The translations under genes were made by a program, and so were the position numbers. Below, one piece after another: positions 25,869 through 40,466 of a stretch of 64,000 bases of DNA. The notes under the pieces were generated by a model that saw only the letters and a list, made by a program, of their open reading frames with translations, made no database searches and was not told the DNA's origin. Location of the stretch: positions 124,678 to 188,677 of the forward strand of contig NZ_JACVCU010000005.1 of assembly GCF_014518425.1 (NCBI RefSeq). The letters run 5' to 3'. How positions within the stretch are numbered: position 1 is the stretch's first letter; the number at the start of each line of letters is the position of its first letter. This DNA comes from Terrabacter sp. MAHUQ-38. Its GTDB lineage: Bacteria > Actinomycetota > Actinomycetes > Actinomycetales > Dermatophilaceae.

Positions 25869-27678
25869 GGGTGGCCTTTCCGGTCGCCTTCTCGAGGGCC
25901 AGCGCGGCCCCGACGAGGGTCAGGTGCGAGAACGCCTGGGGGAAGTTGCCCACCATGCGCTCGCCAATCGGGTCGTACTCCTCCGAGAGCAGGCCGACAT
26001 CGTTCGTGAGGCCGACGAGGCGGTCCATCAGCTCGGTGGCTTGCGTCGTCATACCCGCCTTCGCGTAGGCGGTCACGAGCCAGAAGGAGCAGGCCAGGAA
26101 GGGGTGCTCGTCACCGGAGATCCCGTCGACGTTGGTCTCGGTGCGGTAGCGCATGACGAGGCCGTCGCGCAGCAGGTCGTTCTCGACCGCGGCGATGGTG
26201 CCGAGCATCCTCGGGTCGTCGCCGTCGACGAACCCGACCGACGACAGCGTCAGGAGCGAGGCGTCGACCTCCGTCGTGTCGTAGTGCTGGACGAACGTGT
26301 TCCTCTCGACGCTGAAGCCCTTCTCCATGACCTCCTCGCGCACCCGGTCACGCAGCTCGCGCCACTCGTCCACCGGGCCCTCGAGACCGTAGCGCTCCAC
26401 GGCGCGGATGGCCCGGTCGAAGGCCGCCCACACCATCACCCGGGAGTGCGTGAAGTGCCGGAGCGGGCCACGGACCTCCCACAGGCCGTTGTCGGCCTCC
26501 TCCCAGTGCTTCGCGAGGTGGTTGACCAGGGCGCGCTGGAGGTACCACGAGTCGTCGTTGTCCTCGAGCCCCCGCGAGCGGGCGTGGTCGAGCGAGATCA
26601 TCACCTCGCCCAGCACATCCGTCTGCCGCTGGTCCACGGCGGCGTTGCCGACACGTACGGGCTGCGACCCGGCATACCCCGGGAGATGGCTCAGCACCCG
26701 CTCGGGGAGGTCACGTCCGCCGTCGACGCGGTACATGATCTGCATGTCCTCGGGGTCACCGGCGACGGCCCTCAGCAGCCAGGCCCGCCACAGCTCGGTC
26801 TCCTGGACGTAGCCGCAGCCGAGCAGCGCCTCGAGAGTCAGCGCGGCGTCGCGCAGCCAGCAGAACCGGTAGTCCCAGTTGCGCTCGCCCCCGAACTCCT
26901 CGGGCAACGACGACGTGGCGGCTGCCACGATGCCGCCCGTCGCCTGGTGCGTGAGCGCGCGCAGCACGAGCAGCGAGCGGGTGACGGTCGACGCGTACGG
27001 GCCGGTGTAGTGGCTCCGTGCCGCGTACTCCTCGCTGAGCGCGATCGTCTCCAGGATGCGCGCGCGGATGCGGAGCGGCGGCGGGATGGGCTCGTGGCTG
27101 CGGAACCACGTGGTCGAGAACGTCAGCACGTCGCCGGCCGACACGTCGAACTCGTCGACGTGGTGACCGTCCTGGGCATGTGGGAGCCTGGCGCCACGGA
27201 GCACGAGCATGTCGGGGCCCGCGATCGCCGTGATGATCTCGTCGGTGCGTCCCTCGAGGTCCTCGGTGTCGCGCATGACCCAGGGGCGGGTGCGGCCGTA
27301 GTTGAACCGCACCGTCCACTCGTGGACCATCCGCACCGTTCCCTCGAGCCCCTCGACGCGGCGCAGGACGTCGGACCGGCCGTCGCCGAGCGGCATGACG
27401 TCGGTGACCTTGACCCGGCCGGTCGAGGTCTCGTGCGTCGTCTCGAGCACGAACGAGTTACCGACGTAGCGGCGCGTGGTCACGGCGTCCTCGTCGACGG
27501 GCGCGATGAGCCACCGGCCGTGCTCGGGCGTGCCGAGCAGCGCCGAGAAGCATGCGCGCGAGTCGAAGCGGGGCAGGCACAACCAGTCGATGGAGCCGCG
27601 CCGGCTCACGAGGGCGGCCGTGCCGAGGTCGCCGAGCATGGCGTAGTCCTCGATCGGGGTGGGCACGTGCTCACTCAT
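25855..27678 (-). CDS. Glycoside hydrolase family 15 protein (glucoamylase/trehalase-like)
   Basis: A 607-residue enzyme. The N-terminal beta-sandwich domain ([32 protein letters not shown]) is followed by the alpha/alpha-barrel with the signature [18 protein letters not shown]. In actinobacteria this GH15 group includes acid trehalases and glucoamylases that release glucose from trehalose or alpha-glucans. No signal peptide, so cytosolic. ATG 27678 gives the family start [17 protein letters not shown]. The frame stays open far upstream on this strand, but that part is only the antisense of uvrA. It is the first gene of a three-gene operon and diverges from uvrA. Confidence 0.88.
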   Translation of the reverse strand: MSEHVPTPIEDYAMLGDLGTAALVSRRGSIDWLCLPRFDSRACFSALLGTPEHGRWLIAPVDEDAVTTRRYVGNSFVLETTHETSTGRVKVTDVMPLGDGRSDVLRRVEGLEGTVRMVHEWTVRFNYGRTRPWVMRDTEDLEGRTDEIITAIAGPDMLVLRGARLPHAQDGHHVDEFDVSAGDVLTFSTTWFRSHEPIPPPLRIRARILETIALSEEYAARSHYTGPYASTVTRSLLVLRALTHQATGGIVAAATSSLPEEFGGERNWDYRFCWLRDAALTLEALLGCGYVQETELWRAWLLRAVAGDPEDMQIMYRVDGGRDLPERVLSHLPGYAGSQPVRVGNAAVDQRQTDVLGEVMISLDHARSRGLEDNDDSWYLQRALVNHLAKHWEEADNGLWEVRGPLRHFTHSRVMVWAAFDRAIRAVERYGLEGPVDEWRELRDRVREEVMEKGFSVERNTFVQHYDTTEVDASLLTLSSVGFVDGDDPRMLGTIAAVENDLLRDGLVMRYRTETNVDGISGDEHPFLACSFWLVTAYAKAGMTTQATELMDRLVGLTNDVGLLSEEYDPIGERMVGNFPQAFSHLTLVGAALALEKATGKATHEAR

Positions 27679-27779
27679 GACTGCGAGTATGCCGTTCCGC
27701 CGGGCCGGAAGTGCTGCGCCCCGCCCCGTCCGTGTCGTCTCCGCCCGCCGCCGATGAGGGTACTGTCGGCGACCCCACC

Positions 27780-27785
27780 TAGCAT
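27780..27785 (+). promoter_or_regulatory. -10 element of uvrA, leaderless type
   Basis: TAGCAT ends 7 bases before GTG 27793 and itself contains part of the upstream in-frame ATG (27784). This makes the GTG the likelier start. Confidence 0.5.
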
Positions 27786-27792
27786 GTTGCGC

Positions 27793-30917
<3,125 letters not shown>

Positions 30918-30921
<4 letters not shown>

Positions 30922-31475
30922 CCGAGCCCACCCAGTCCAGCACCACCGAGCCGACCGGCAGCACGTCCGGCGTCCCAGGCGAGCGCTCCACCGATCGGGT
31001 CGTCTTCATCGCGGACCGACGCTCGATCCTGCGCGCGGGCGGGTTCGCGCTCTGCGCGGGTGCCCTCGCCGCGTGCAGCAGCCCGCCCCTCCCGAGCGTC
31101 TCCCAGTCCTCCGGCACCGCCGGATCCTCGTCGCCCGCGGCGAGCTCGGCCGGAGCCACCTCGACGAGCGGGGCCGCGGCGGGCACCGGCGCGGGTGGCA
31201 CCCCGGTCTCGGAGGTTCCGATCGGCGGAGCGGCGTTCTACCCCGACACGAGCACGATCGTCACGCAGCCGAAGGCCGGCGTCCTCAAGGCCTTCGACAT
31301 GACGTGCCCACACCAGCAGAACCCTGTCAGGACGGTCGAGGACGGCCAGCTCGTGTGCCCGTCGCACGGGAGCCACTTCGACCTCACGACCGGCGCCCGT
31401 CTGTCCGGCCCGGCCGAGCAGGGCCTGACGGCCAAGACGGTCACCGTCACCGGAGACACCTTCACGGTGAGCTGA
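30918..31475 (+). CDS. Rieske (2Fe-2S) lipoprotein
   Basis: 185 residues. A twin-Arg stretch ([10 protein letters not shown]) and hydrophobic segment end in a lipobox-like LAAC near residue 53, so Tat export and lipid anchoring are likely. A Ser/Ala/Gly-rich linker leads to a Rieske domain with CPHQQNPV (Cys130, His132) and CPSHGSHF (Cys147, His150), the four ligands of a 2Fe-2S cluster. An electron-transfer role at the outer membrane face is likely, partner unknown. Translation is coupled to uvrA by an ATGA overlap, yet an exported redox protein has no obvious link to DNA repair. Confidence 0.87.
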
Positions 31476-31519
31476 GGCACCTGCGCCGGAGGCCGTGCCG
31501 GGCCGTCGGTGGCCCGACA

Positions 31520-31525
31520 TAGGGT
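31520..31525 (+). promoter_or_regulatory. -10 element of uvrC, leaderless type
   Basis: TAGGGT ends 6 bases before GTG 31532, with no Shine-Dalgarno sequence between. Confidence 0.55.
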
Positions 31526-31531
31526 GGAACC

Positions 31532-33649
31532 GTGGCCGACCCGACGACCTATCGACCGAAGCCGGGGGAGATCCCGACCGACCCGGGCGTCTACCGGTTC
31601 CGCGACTCCCACGGTCGGGTGATCTACGTCGGCAAGGCCAAGTCCCTGCGTCCCCGGCTGTCGTCGTACTTCCAGGACATCACGGCGCTGCACCCGCGCA
31701 CGGCGACGATGGTCACGACTGCATCCTCCGTCGAGTGGACTGTCGTGCGCACCGAGGTCGAGGCGCTACAGCTCGAGTACTCCTGGATCAAGGAGTTCGA
31801 CCCGCGCTTCAACGTCAAGTACCGCGACGACAAGTCCTACCCGTTCCTCGCCGTGACCATGGGCGAGGAGTTCCCCCGGGCCCAGGTGATGCGTGGCGCG
31901 AAGCGCAAGGGCACCCGCTACTTCGGTCCCTATGGGCATGCCTGGGCGATCCGCGAGACCCTCGACCTGCTGCTGCGGGTCTTCCCGCTGCGCACGTGCT
32001 CCTCCGGTGTCTTCAAGCGCGCCGCCTCGAGCGGCCGCCCGTGCCTGCTCGGCTACATCGACAAGTGCTCGGCGCCGTGCGTCGGCAGGGTCACCGCCGA
32101 CGAGCACCGGGCCATCGCCGAGGACTTCTGCGACTTCATGGCCGGCAACACCACTCGCTTCGCCAAGCGGCTCGAGACCCGGATGAAGGAGGCCGCGGCA
32201 GAGCTGGACTTCGAGCAGGCGGCCCGGCTCCGCGACGACATCGGCGCTCTGACCAAGGCGCTCGAGAAGCAGGCCGTCGTCCTCGGCGACGGCACCGACG
32301 CCGACGTCTTCGCCCTCGCCGATGACGACCTCGAGGCCGCGGTCCAGGTCTTCCACGTGCGCGGTGGTCGCATCCGCGGTCAGCGCGGCTGGGTCGTCGA
32401 GAAGGAGAGCGAGGACGTCCCCACGCTCGTCGAGCACCTCCTCCAGCAGGTCTACGGCGACGCCGACCGCGACGCCGTGCCGCGCGAGGTCCTCGTCCCG
32501 ACGGTGCCGACCGACCTCGAGGCGGTCACCGAGTGGCTGACGTCGGTGCGCGGCTCGGGGGTCAGCGTGCGGGTGCCGCAGCGCGGCGACAAGCGGACCC
32601 TGATGGAGACGGTGCGGCGCAACGCCGAACAGTCCCTCGCCAGGCACAAGGTCGCCCGGGCCGGCGACCTCACCCTGCGCAGCCGGGCCCTGCAGGAGCT
32701 GCAGGACTACCTCGGCCTCGACGACCCCCCGCTGCGCATCGAGTGCTACGACGTGAGCCACGTGCAGGGCACCAACGTCGTCGCGTCGATGGTCGTCTTC
32801 GAGGACGGCCTCGCGCGCAAGAGCGAGTACCGCCGCTTCATCGTGCGCGGCGCGGCCTCCGCCGCCGAGGCCGGTCCCACCCGCAACGGCCTGGAGCGCC
32901 AGGCCACGGTCGACGACACCGCGGCGATGCGCGAGGTGCTGACCCGCCGCTTCCGCCGCTACCTCGAGGAGGCCGAGGGTGTCGGTGACCTCGACCTGTC
33001 CACGGGTGTCGTGGGCGCGTCCGATGCCGAGGGGGACACGACGGGCGGCCGCGCCGCGGACACGGGTGTCGCCGGCAGAGGCCCGGGTGGCGCGATCGAC
33101 GAGGACGAGGGTCCGTCGTCGTCCGGTCCGATCGACCCCCAGACCGGCCGCCCCCGCCGCTTCGCCTACCCACCCAGCCTCGTCGTCGTCGACGGCGGTC
33201 TCCCGCAGGTCAACGCCGCGCAGGCCGTCCTCGACGAGCTCGGCATCGAGGAGGTCGCGCTCGTCGGGCTCGCCAAGCGCCTCGAGGAGGTGTGGCTCCC
33301 GCGCGACGACCACCCCGTGATCCTGCCCCGCACCAGCGAAGGCCTCTACCTGCTCCAGCGCCTCCGCGACGAGGCCCACCGGTTCGCCATCACGTTCCAC
33401 CGCCAGCGCCGTTCGAAGGCGATGACGACGTCCCAGCTGGACGGCATACCCGGGCTCGGCGCGAGCCGGCAGAAGGCTCTGCTGCGCCACTTCGGTTCGG
33501 TCAAACGCCTTCGTGCTGCGGACGTGACGGACATCATGGCCCTACCCGGCTTCGGCCGGTCGCTTGCCTCGGCGGTCGTCAACCACTTGGCTGAGGGAGC
33601 CCCGCAGGAGCCAGCCGTGAACCTCACGACGGGAGAAGTGCTCGAATGA
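31532..33649 (+). CDS. uvrC: UvrABC excinuclease subunit C
   Basis: 705 residues. UvrC makes the two incisions around the lesion. Order: GIY-YIG nuclease ([20 protein letters not shown]), Cys-rich segment ([17 protein letters not shown]), UVR domain ([20 protein letters not shown]), RNase H-like nuclease ([20 protein letters not shown] and [13 protein letters not shown]), and a C-terminal helix-hairpin-helix pair. An acidic Gly/Asp/Ser-rich insert of ~60 residues (about 484-546) interrupts the RNase H-like part. It starts a tight uvrC-rapZ-yvcK run; the stop overlaps rapZ (ATGA). Confidence 0.97.
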   Translation: MADPTTYRPKPGEIPTDPGVYRFRDSHGRVIYVGKAKSLRPRLSSYFQDITALHPRTATMVTTASSVEWTVVRTEVEALQLEYSWIKEFDPRFNVKYRDDKSYPFLAVTMGEEFPRAQVMRGAKRKGTRYFGPYGHAWAIRETLDLLLRVFPLRTCSSGVFKRAASSGRPCLLGYIDKCSAPCVGRVTADEHRAIAEDFCDFMAGNTTRFAKRLETRMKEAAAELDFEQAARLRDDIGALTKALEKQAVVLGDGTDADVFALADDDLEAAVQVFHVRGGRIRGQRGWVVEKESEDVPTLVEHLLQQVYGDADRDAVPREVLVPTVPTDLEAVTEWLTSVRGSGVSVRVPQRGDKRTLMETVRRNAEQSLARHKVARAGDLTLRSRALQELQDYLGLDDPPLRIECYDVSHVQGTNVVASMVVFEDGLARKSEYRRFIVRGAASAAEAGPTRNGLERQATVDDTAAMREVLTRRFRRYLEEAEGVGDLDLSTGVVGASDAEGDTTGGRAADTGVAGRGPGGAIDEDEGPSSSGPIDPQTGRPRRFAYPPSLVVVDGGLPQVNAAQAVLDELGIEEVALVGLAKRLEEVWLPRDDHPVILPRTSEGLYLLQRLRDEAHRFAITFHRQRRSKAMTTSQLDGIPGLGASRQKALLRHFGSVKRLRAADVTDIMALPGFGRSLASAVVNHLAEGAPQEPAVNLTTGEVLE

Positions 33650-34563
33650 CCGCCGACACCGGCCGCACGCCGCAGACCCGCTTGGCCGACGCGCCGATCG
33701 TCATCGTCACCGGGATGAGCGGCGCCGGCCGCAGCACGACCGCCAACGTCCTCGAGGACCTCGGCTGGCTCGTCGTCGACAACCTGCCACCGCAGCTGCT
33801 GACACACCTCGCCGAGCTGCGTGACGAGGCGCGCGAGCGGCAACCCGAGTCGCACCTCCAACAGGTGGCCGTCGTCGTCGACGTCCGGTCTCGCGGCTGG
33901 TTCGCCCAGCTCGAGGACGCGATCGCCGCGGCTCGCGAACGCGGCGAGCGACCAAGCCTGCTGTTCCTCGACGCCACGGACGAGGCGCTCGTGCGGCGTT
34001 TCGAGAGCGTCCGGCGGCCGCACCCGCTCCAGGGGGAGGGGCGGTTGCTCGACGGCATCCAGCGCGAGCGCGAGCTGCTGCTCGACCTGCGCTCGTCGGC
34101 CGATGTCGTCATCGACAGCTCGGGCCTCAACGTCCACCAGCTGAGCGCCAAGCTGTCCTCGCTCTTCGCCGGTGACCGTGGTGTGCAGCTGCGCATCGCC
34201 GTCATGTCGTTCGGCTTCAAGTACGGCCTGCCGCTCGACGCCGACGTCGTCTTCGACATGCGCTTCCTGCCCAACCCCTTCTGGGTGCCCGAGCTGCGCG
34301 GGCTGACGGGCCGCGACAAGCCAGTCGCCGAGTTCGTCATGAAGCAGCCGGGCGCCGAGGAGTTCCTCGACCGTGCCTCCGAGCTGCTCGACACGATGAT
34401 CGACGGCTACGTGCGCGAGGGGCGCCGCTACGTGACCGTCGCCGTCGGGTGCACGGGCGGCAAGCACCGGTCGGTCGCCACCGCCGAGGCGCTCAGCGCG
34501 CGGCTGGGCGGTCGCCACGGAGTCGACACCTTCGTGGTGCACCGCGACCTGGGGCGGGAGTGA
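33646..34563 (+). CDS. rapZ: RapZ/YvcJ family nucleotide-binding protein
   Basis: 305 residues. P-loop GMSGAGRST, with Arg in place of the usual Lys as often in actinobacteria, then [12 protein letters not shown] and [13 protein letters not shown], and the C-terminal domain with [20 protein letters not shown] and [14 protein letters not shown]. In E. coli RapZ is an RNase adapter controlling glmS; in Gram-positives (YvcJ) the role is less clear but it binds ATP/GTP. The order rapZ-yvcK-whiA is conserved across Firmicutes and Actinobacteria. Start and stop overlap both neighbours, so expression is tightly linked. Confidence 0.95.
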   Translation: MTADTGRTPQTRLADAPIVIVTGMSGAGRSTTANVLEDLGWLVVDNLPPQLLTHLAELRDEARERQPESHLQQVAVVVDVRSRGWFAQLEDAIAAARERGERPSLLFLDATDEALVRRFESVRRPHPLQGEGRLLDGIQRERELLLDLRSSADVVIDSSGLNVHQLSAKLSSLFAGDRGVQLRIAVMSFGFKYGLPLDADVVFDMRFLPNPFWVPELRGLTGRDKPVAEFVMKQPGAEEFLDRASELLDTMIDGYVREGRRYVTVAVGCTGGKHRSVATAEALSARLGGRHGVDTFVVHRDLGRE

Positions 34564-34577
34564 CCGGAGCACCTGAC

Positions 34578-35546
34578 GTGACCCCTCCTCCCGGGCCCCT
34601 TGCCCCACCGCATCACCGCCGCATCGTCGCGCTCGGCGGCGGCCACGGCCTGGCCGCCGCCTTGACCGCCCTCCGGCTCCTCACCGACAGCGTCACGGCC
34701 GTGGTCACCGTCGCCGACGACGGTGGCTCGAGCGGCCGCCTGCGCGAGGACTTCGACGTCCTGCCGCCGGGCGACCTGCGGATGGCCCTGTCCGCGCTCT
34801 GCGACGACAGCGACTGGGGCCACACGTGGCGTGATGTGCTCCAGCACCGCTTCGCCGGCACGGGCGAGCTGAGGGGCCATGCGCTCGGCAACCTCATGAT
34901 CGTCTCGATCTGGGAGCTGCTCGGCGACACTGTCGAGGGGCTCGACCTCGTCGGCCGCCTCCTCGGGGCCCGTGGCCGCGTGCTGCCGATGGCCGCCGTG
35001 CCGCTCGAGATCGTCGCCGAGATCCGAGGCCACGACCCGCAGCGTCCCGACGAGACCGTCGAGGTACGCGGCCAGCACCGCGTCGCGTCGTCGCCAGGAG
35101 TCGTGTCGTCCATCGGCATCCTGCCCACCTGCCCCGAACCGTGCCACGAAGCCATGGCAGCCGTCGCCGACGCCGACTGGGTCATGCTCGGGCCCGGCTC
35201 GTGGTTCACCTCGGTCATGCCGCACCTGCTCGTTCCCGGGCTCGCCGACGCGCTGGTCGCGACCCCGGCCAAGCGTCTGCTCAACCTCAACCTCGAGGTG
35301 AACAAGGGGGAGACCCGCGACTTCCGTGCAGAGGACCACCTCGCCTCGTTCGCGGCCAACGCTCCCGACCTGCGACTCGACGTCGTGCTCGCCGATCCGA
35401 GCGTCGTCCCCGACGGTGCGTCGCTGCGGGCGGCCGCCGCCGACCTGGGCGCCGAGCTCGTCGTCGCACCCGTGGCGGCCAGGGGAGCGCCCGGAGTCCA
35501 CGATCCGCTCCGGCTCGCCGCAGCCCTGCGCGACGTCGTCTCCTGA
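34578..35546 (+). CDS. yvcK: YvcK/CofD-like gluconeogenesis factor
   Basis: About 322 residues of the CofD-like fold that binds UDP-sugars. The glycine-rich start RRIVALGGGHGLAAALTALR and TVADDGGSSGRLREDF, LPPGDLRMALSAL, HALGNLM and LGPGSWFTSVMPHLL are all family blocks. YvcK/CuvA is needed for growth on gluconeogenic carbon and for cell shape. GTG 34578 has GGAG 8 bases upstream; GTG 34560, overlapping the rapZ stop as GTGA, would add six residues and is a real alternative. Confidence 0.93.
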   Translation: MTPPPGPLAPPHHRRIVALGGGHGLAAALTALRLLTDSVTAVVTVADDGGSSGRLREDFDVLPPGDLRMALSALCDDSDWGHTWRDVLQHRFAGTGELRGHALGNLMIVSIWELLGDTVEGLDLVGRLLGARGRVLPMAAVPLEIVAEIRGHDPQRPDETVEVRGQHRVASSPGVVSSIGILPTCPEPCHEAMAAVADADWVMLGPGSWFTSVMPHLLVPGLADALVATPAKRLLNLNLEVNKGETRDFRAEDHLASFAANAPDLRLDVVLADPSVVPDGASLRAAAADLGAELVVAPVAARGAPGVHDPLRLAAALRDVVS

Positions 35547-35675
35547 CGCCTCGGTCGTCCGCCCGTCGGCGTTCCCTCGCGCGCCGCGCCCACCGTCGGG
35601 CTCCTGACCTCGTCGGCAGAGGACCGGACGGCCTCCCGCGCGAAGGTGCTTGATCAGGATGGCAGGATGTCGCCC

Positions 35676-36656
35676 ATGGCCATGACAGCGAAGGTGAAGG
35701 ACGAGCTCTCACGCCTCGAGGTGACCAAACCCTGCTGTCGCAAGGCCGAGGTCTCGACGATGCTCCGCTTCGCCGGTGGCCTGCACATCATCGGCGGCCA
35801 GATCGTCGTCGAGGCCGAGCTCGACACGGCCAACGCGGCTCGCCGCCTGCGTCGCAACATCGCGGAGGTCTACGGCCACAAGAGCGACGTGCTGGTCCTC
35901 GCGGCCGGCGGCCTGCGCCGGGGCTCACGCTACGTCGTGCGCGTCGTCGAGGATGGCGCGACCCTCGCGCGACAGACGGGCCTCATCGACACCCGCGGCC
36001 GACCCGTACGCGGCCTGCCCCCCAAGGTGGTCAGTGCGGCGACGTGCGACTCCGAGGCGGCCTGGCGCGGGGCCTTCCTCGCCCACGGCTCGCTGACCGA
36101 GCCAGGCCGCTCCTCAGCCATGGAGGTCACCTGCCCGGGACCCGAGGCCGCGCTCGCCCTCGTCGGCGCTGCGCGTCGGCTGGGCATCCAGGCGAAGGCG
36201 CGCGAGGTCCGGGGCGTCGACCGGGTCGTCATCCGTGACGGCGACGCCATCGGCGCCATGCTGACGCGGCTCGGCGCGCACGACGCGGTCCTCGCCTGGG
36301 AGGAGCGCCGCATGCGCCGGGAGGTGCGCGCGACCGCGAACCGCCTCGCCAACTTCGACGACGCCAACCTGCGCCGCTCCGCTCGTGCCGCCGTCGCGGC
36401 CGGGGCTCGCGTCGAGCGCGCCATGGAGCTGCTCGGCGAGGAGATCCCGGACCACCTGCGCGAGGCCGGCGACCTCAGGCTCGAGCACAAGCAGGCGAGC
36501 CTCGAGGAGCTCGGCCAGCTGGCCAAGCCGCCAATGACGAAGGACGCCGTGGCGGGTCGAATCCGTCGGCTCCTCGCGATGGCCGACAAGCGAGCCGAGG
36601 AGCTCGGGGTGCCCGGCACCGACGCGAACCTCACCCCCGACATGCTCGAGAGCTGA
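35676..36656 (+). CDS. whiA: DNA-binding protein WhiA
   Basis: 326 residues starting with the canonical [14 protein letters not shown]. The N-terminal part resembles a LAGLIDADG homing endonuclease without catalysis ([19 protein letters not shown]), and the C terminus is a helix-turn-helix ([36 protein letters not shown]). In Streptomyces WhiA acts with WhiB to switch on sporulation division genes; in non-sporulating bacteria it affects division and metabolism. There is no clear ribosome site; CAGGAT (35663-35668) 7 bases upstream may be a leaderless -10. Confidence 0.96.
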   Translation: MAMTAKVKDELSRLEVTKPCCRKAEVSTMLRFAGGLHIIGGQIVVEAELDTANAARRLRRNIAEVYGHKSDVLVLAAGGLRRGSRYVVRVVEDGATLARQTGLIDTRGRPVRGLPPKVVSAATCDSEAAWRGAFLAHGSLTEPGRSSAMEVTCPGPEAALALVGAARRLGIQAKAREVRGVDRVVIRDGDAIGAMLTRLGAHDAVLAWEERRMRREVRATANRLANFDDANLRRSARAAVAAGARVERAMELLGEEIPDHLREAGDLRLEHKQASLEELGQLAKPPMTKDAVAGRIRRLLAMADKRAEELGVPGTDANLTPDMLES

Positions 36657-36677
36657 GCTCCCGGCTCCCTTCCCCGT

Positions 36678-36725
36678 CCGGCTCCTCATCCGGCTCCTCA
36701 TCCCGCTCCTCATCCCGCTCCTCAC
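36678..36725 (+). repeat. Four 12-bp tandem repeats downstream of whiA
   Basis: Units start at 36678, 36690, 36702 and 36714, the first two being CCGGCTCCTCAT and the last two CCCGCTCCTCA(T/C). They lie 21 bases after the whiA stop. The remainder of 36657-36911 holds the gap promoter and leader. Confidence 0.8.
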
Positions 36726-36827
36726 CGAGCGAGGCCGTCCGACGCCACGCCTGCGGAGGCTGCGTCGGGGCTGAGCACACGCTCACCAAGCCCTGAGACT
36801 GCCGGTTCGTCGCCACGAGCGACGCAC

Positions 36828-36833
36828 TAGGGT
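36828..36833 (+). promoter_or_regulatory. gap -10 element
   Basis: TAGGGT predicts a start near 36840 and a leader of about 70 nt. In contrast to many genes here, gap has a good ribosome site (AGAGG, about 8 bases before the GTG). The -35 is weak. Confidence 0.4.
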
Positions 36834-36842
36834 GGGCTGTGA

Positions 36843-37916
<1,074 letters not shown>

Positions 37917-37922
37917 GCCACC

Positions 37923-37967
37923 CGGCCACCGCCCTCGGCTGTCATCGACACGCCGGGGCGGTGGCCG
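37923..37967 (+). terminator. Hairpin between gap and pgk
   Basis: Perfect 12-bp arms (37923-37934 with 37956-37967) around a 21-base loop directly after the gap stop. It may be a partial terminator or a processing/stability element. Confidence 0.55.
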
Positions 37968-38011
37968 TCTCCATGCCCGGCTGACCCCCAACCACTGAAG
38001 AGGCATACCGC

Positions 38012-39220
38012 GTGAAGAACACCAGCGACCTCGGGGACCTGCGCGGCAAGCGCGTCCTCGTCCGGTCCGACCTCAACGTGCCGCTCGACGGCTCGACGAT
38101 CACCGACGACGGCCGCATCCGCGCCTCCGCCCCGACGATCCAGGGCCTCGCCGACGCCGGCGCCCGCGTCATCGTGTGCGCCCACCTCGGGCGGCCCAAG
38201 GGATCTCCCGAGGCCAAGTACTCCCTGGCACCCGTCGCGAAGCGCCTCGGCGAGGTGCTCGGCACCGACGTCGTCTTCGCCGACGACACCGTCGGTGACG
38301 ACGCCAAGGCCAAGGCAGCGGCTCTCGAGGACGGCCAGGTCCTGCTCCTCGAGAACCTCCGTTTCAACGCGGGCGAGACCGCCAAGACCGACGAGGAGCG
38401 CGCCGAGTTCGCCGGCGAGCTCGCCTCTCTCGCAGACGTCTTCGTCTCGGACGGCTTCGGCGTCGTGCACCGCAAGCAGGCGTCCGTCTACGACGTCGCC
38501 CGGCTCCTGCCGCACGCCACCGGCGGGCTCGTGCAGACCGAGGTCGACGTCCTGCGCCGCCTGACGAAGGACCCCGAGCGGCCGTATGCCGTCGTGCTCG
38601 GAGGCGCGAAGGTGTCCGACAAGCTCGGCGTCATCGGCAACCTCCTCGGCACGGCCGACCGCCTCCTCATCGGCGGCGGCATGGTCTTCACCTTCCTCGC
38701 GGCCCAGGGCCACGAGGTCGGCAAGAGCCTGCTCGAGGCCGACCAGGTGGACACGGTCAAGGGCTACCTCGACCGCGCCGAGAAGGAGGGCGTCGAGATC
38801 GTCCTGCCCGTCGACGTCGTGGCAGCGGACGCCTTCAGCGCGGACGCCCAGCACGAGGTCGTCGCAGCCGACGCGATCCCGGCCGACCGGATGGGCCTCG
38901 ACATCGGACCCGAGTCGAGCCGTCTGTTCGGCGAGAAGCTCGCAGACTGCCGAACCGTCTTCTGGAACGGCCCGATGGGCGCGTTCGAGATGGAGCCCTA
39001 CGCCGCAGGCACGAAGGTGCTGGCGCAGGCCCTCGTCGACATCACGAAGGGCGGCGCCCTGACGGTCGTCGGCGGCGGCGACTCCGCGGCTGCCGTGCGT
39101 CAGCTCGGCTTCGAGGACTCCGACTTCGGCCACATCTCCACCGGTGGCGGCGCCAGCCTCGAGTACCTCGAGGGCAAGGAGCTGCCCGGACTGACCGTTC
39201 TCGAGGAGGGCGACGCCTGA
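38012..39220 (+). CDS. pgk: Phosphoglycerate kinase
   Basis: 402 residues, both lobes complete. It makes ATP from 1,3-bisphosphoglycerate. The substrate-binding block [13 protein letters not shown], the basic patch [15 protein letters not shown], and the nucleotide site [15 protein letters not shown] with [14 protein letters not shown] are clear. GAAGAGG precedes the GTG by about 8 bases, and the site also overlaps a GGCATAC. The last base of its stop is the first base of the tpiA start (TGATG). Confidence 0.98.
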   Translation: MKNTSDLGDLRGKRVLVRSDLNVPLDGSTITDDGRIRASAPTIQGLADAGARVIVCAHLGRPKGSPEAKYSLAPVAKRLGEVLGTDVVFADDTVGDDAKAKAAALEDGQVLLLENLRFNAGETAKTDEERAEFAGELASLADVFVSDGFGVVHRKQASVYDVARLLPHATGGLVQTEVDVLRRLTKDPERPYAVVLGGAKVSDKLGVIGNLLGTADRLLIGGGMVFTFLAAQGHEVGKSLLEADQVDTVKGYLDRAEKEGVEIVLPVDVVAADAFSADAQHEVVAADAIPADRMGLDIGPESSRLFGEKLADCRTVFWNGPMGAFEMEPYAAGTKVLAQALVDITKGGALTVVGGGDSAAAVRQLGFEDSDFGHISTGGGASLEYLEGKELPGLTVLEEGDA

Positions 39221-40032
39221 TGGCGAAGGACACGAAGCCGGCCGGGCGCACCCCGCTCATGGCCGGAAACTGGAAGATGAACCTCGACCACCTCCAGGCG
39301 ACGCACCTGGTGCAGAAGCTCGACTGGACCCTGAAGGACGCGAAGCACGACCACACGGCCGTCGAGGTCGCCGTGCTGCCGCCGTTCACCGACCTCCGCT
39401 CGGTGCAGACGCTCGTCGAGGGTGACAAGCTCGACCTGAAGTACGGCGCGCAGGACCTCTCGCCGCACACCTCGGGCGCCTACACCGGAGACATCTCCGG
39501 TGCGTTCCTCGCCAAGCTCGGCTGCACGTACGTGGCGATCGGGCACAGCGAGCGGCGCGAGGGCCACGGCGAGACCGATCAGCTCGTCAACGCGAAGGTC
39601 AAGGCGGCGTACGCCCACGGCCTGACGCCGATCCTGTGCTGCGGCGAGGCCCTCGACGTGCGCAAGGAGGGCCGTCAGGTCGAGCACGTCGTCGAGCAGC
39701 TGCGCGCCGACCTCGACGGTGTCACGAAGGAGCAGGCCGCCACGATCGTCATCGCGTACGAACCCATCTGGGCGATCGGCACCGGCGAGGTCGCCACGCC
39801 TGACGACGCGCAGGAGGTCTGCGCGGCCATCCGGACGCTCCTCGCCGAGCTCTACAGCGGCGACGTCGCCGACGGCGTCCGCGTGCTCTACGGCGGGAGC
39901 GTCAAGGCGGGCAACGTGGCCGCGATCATGGCCCAGGAGGACGTCGACGGCGCCCTCGTCGGTGGCGCGTCGATCGACCCGGCCGAGTTCGCGTCGATCT
40001 GCCGCTACCGCGAGCACCTGACGACGGCCTGA
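39220..40032 (+). CDS. tpiA: Triose-phosphate isomerase
   Basis: 270 residues, TIM barrel. It interconverts dihydroxyacetone phosphate and glyceraldehyde-3-phosphate. Visible are the N-terminal [11 protein letters not shown] with the active-site Asn and Lys, the catalytic His in [12 protein letters not shown], the catalytic Glu in [15 protein letters not shown] and the phosphate-binding YGGSVKAGN. The ATG overlaps the pgk stop by one base, so the two are translationally coupled. No other glycolytic genes follow; secG has its own promoter. Confidence 0.98.
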   Translation: MAKDTKPAGRTPLMAGNWKMNLDHLQATHLVQKLDWTLKDAKHDHTAVEVAVLPPFTDLRSVQTLVEGDKLDLKYGAQDLSPHTSGAYTGDISGAFLAKLGCTYVAIGHSERREGHGETDQLVNAKVKAAYAHGLTPILCCGEALDVRKEGRQVEHVVEQLRADLDGVTKEQAATIVIAYEPIWAIGTGEVATPDDAQEVCAAIRTLLAELYSGDVADGVRVLYGGSVKAGNVAAIMAQEDVDGALVGGASIDPAEFASICRYREHLTTA

Positions 40033-40106
40033 CCGTACGCGCGTACCCACCCGAGCACGGCCCGTCGGCAGAGCGTGCCCCCGCCGGGGCGTTCGGCCGA
40101 TGGGCC

Positions 40107-40130
40107 CTCGGGCAGGTATCCTTGCCCGAG
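40107..40130 (+). promoter_or_regulatory. secG promoter -10 inside a palindrome
   Basis: TATCCT (40117-40122) lies between perfect 8-base arms CTCGGGCA (40107-40114) and TGCCCGAG (40123-40130). The structure could be a regulator site or a hairpin at the end of the tpiA transcript. It predicts an ~80-nt leader for secG. Confidence 0.45.
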
Positions 40131-40210
40131 CCCCGGAACACACCGGAACCCGCGGGGGAGCGGCCGACCGGCCCGAGGCCCCCGAGATCCCGACGATTTG
40201 GAGTGACCAC

Positions 40211-40456
40211 GTGGATGCGGTTCGCATCGTGCTGCAGGTCCTGCTGGTGCTGTCCAGCATGGTCCTGACCCTGTTCATCCTGCTGCACAAGGGCAAGGGT
40301 GGCGGCCTGTCCGACATGTTCGGCGGGGGCATGTCGACCTCCCTCGGTGGATCCTCCGTCGCCGAGCGCAACCTCGACCGCTTCACGGTGGCCGTGGCCG
40401 CCGTCTGGGCGGCATCCATCATCGGTCTGGGCCTGCTGGCCCGCTTCGCGAGCTGA
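40211..40456 (+). CDS. secG: Preprotein translocase subunit SecG
   Basis: 81 residues with two membrane spans (IVLQVLLVLSSMVLTLFILL and FTVAVAAVWAASIIGLGLLA) separated by the family loop HKGKGGGLSDMFGGGMSTS. SecG associates with SecYE and eases protein translocation. GTG 40211 has GGAG 7 bases upstream and gives the usual SecG length; a longer in-frame start would add a non-conserved Pro-rich stretch. Its position after tpiA is conserved in actinobacteria. Confidence 0.95.
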   Translation: MDAVRIVLQVLLVLSSMVLTLFILLHKGKGGGLSDMFGGGMSTSLGGSSVAERNLDRFTVAVAAVWAASIIGLGLLARFAS

Positions 40457-40466
40457 GAGGAACGAC

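Noticed and set aside
36678-36725. CRISPR-like array
   Set aside because: The 12-bp units are contiguous with no spacers.
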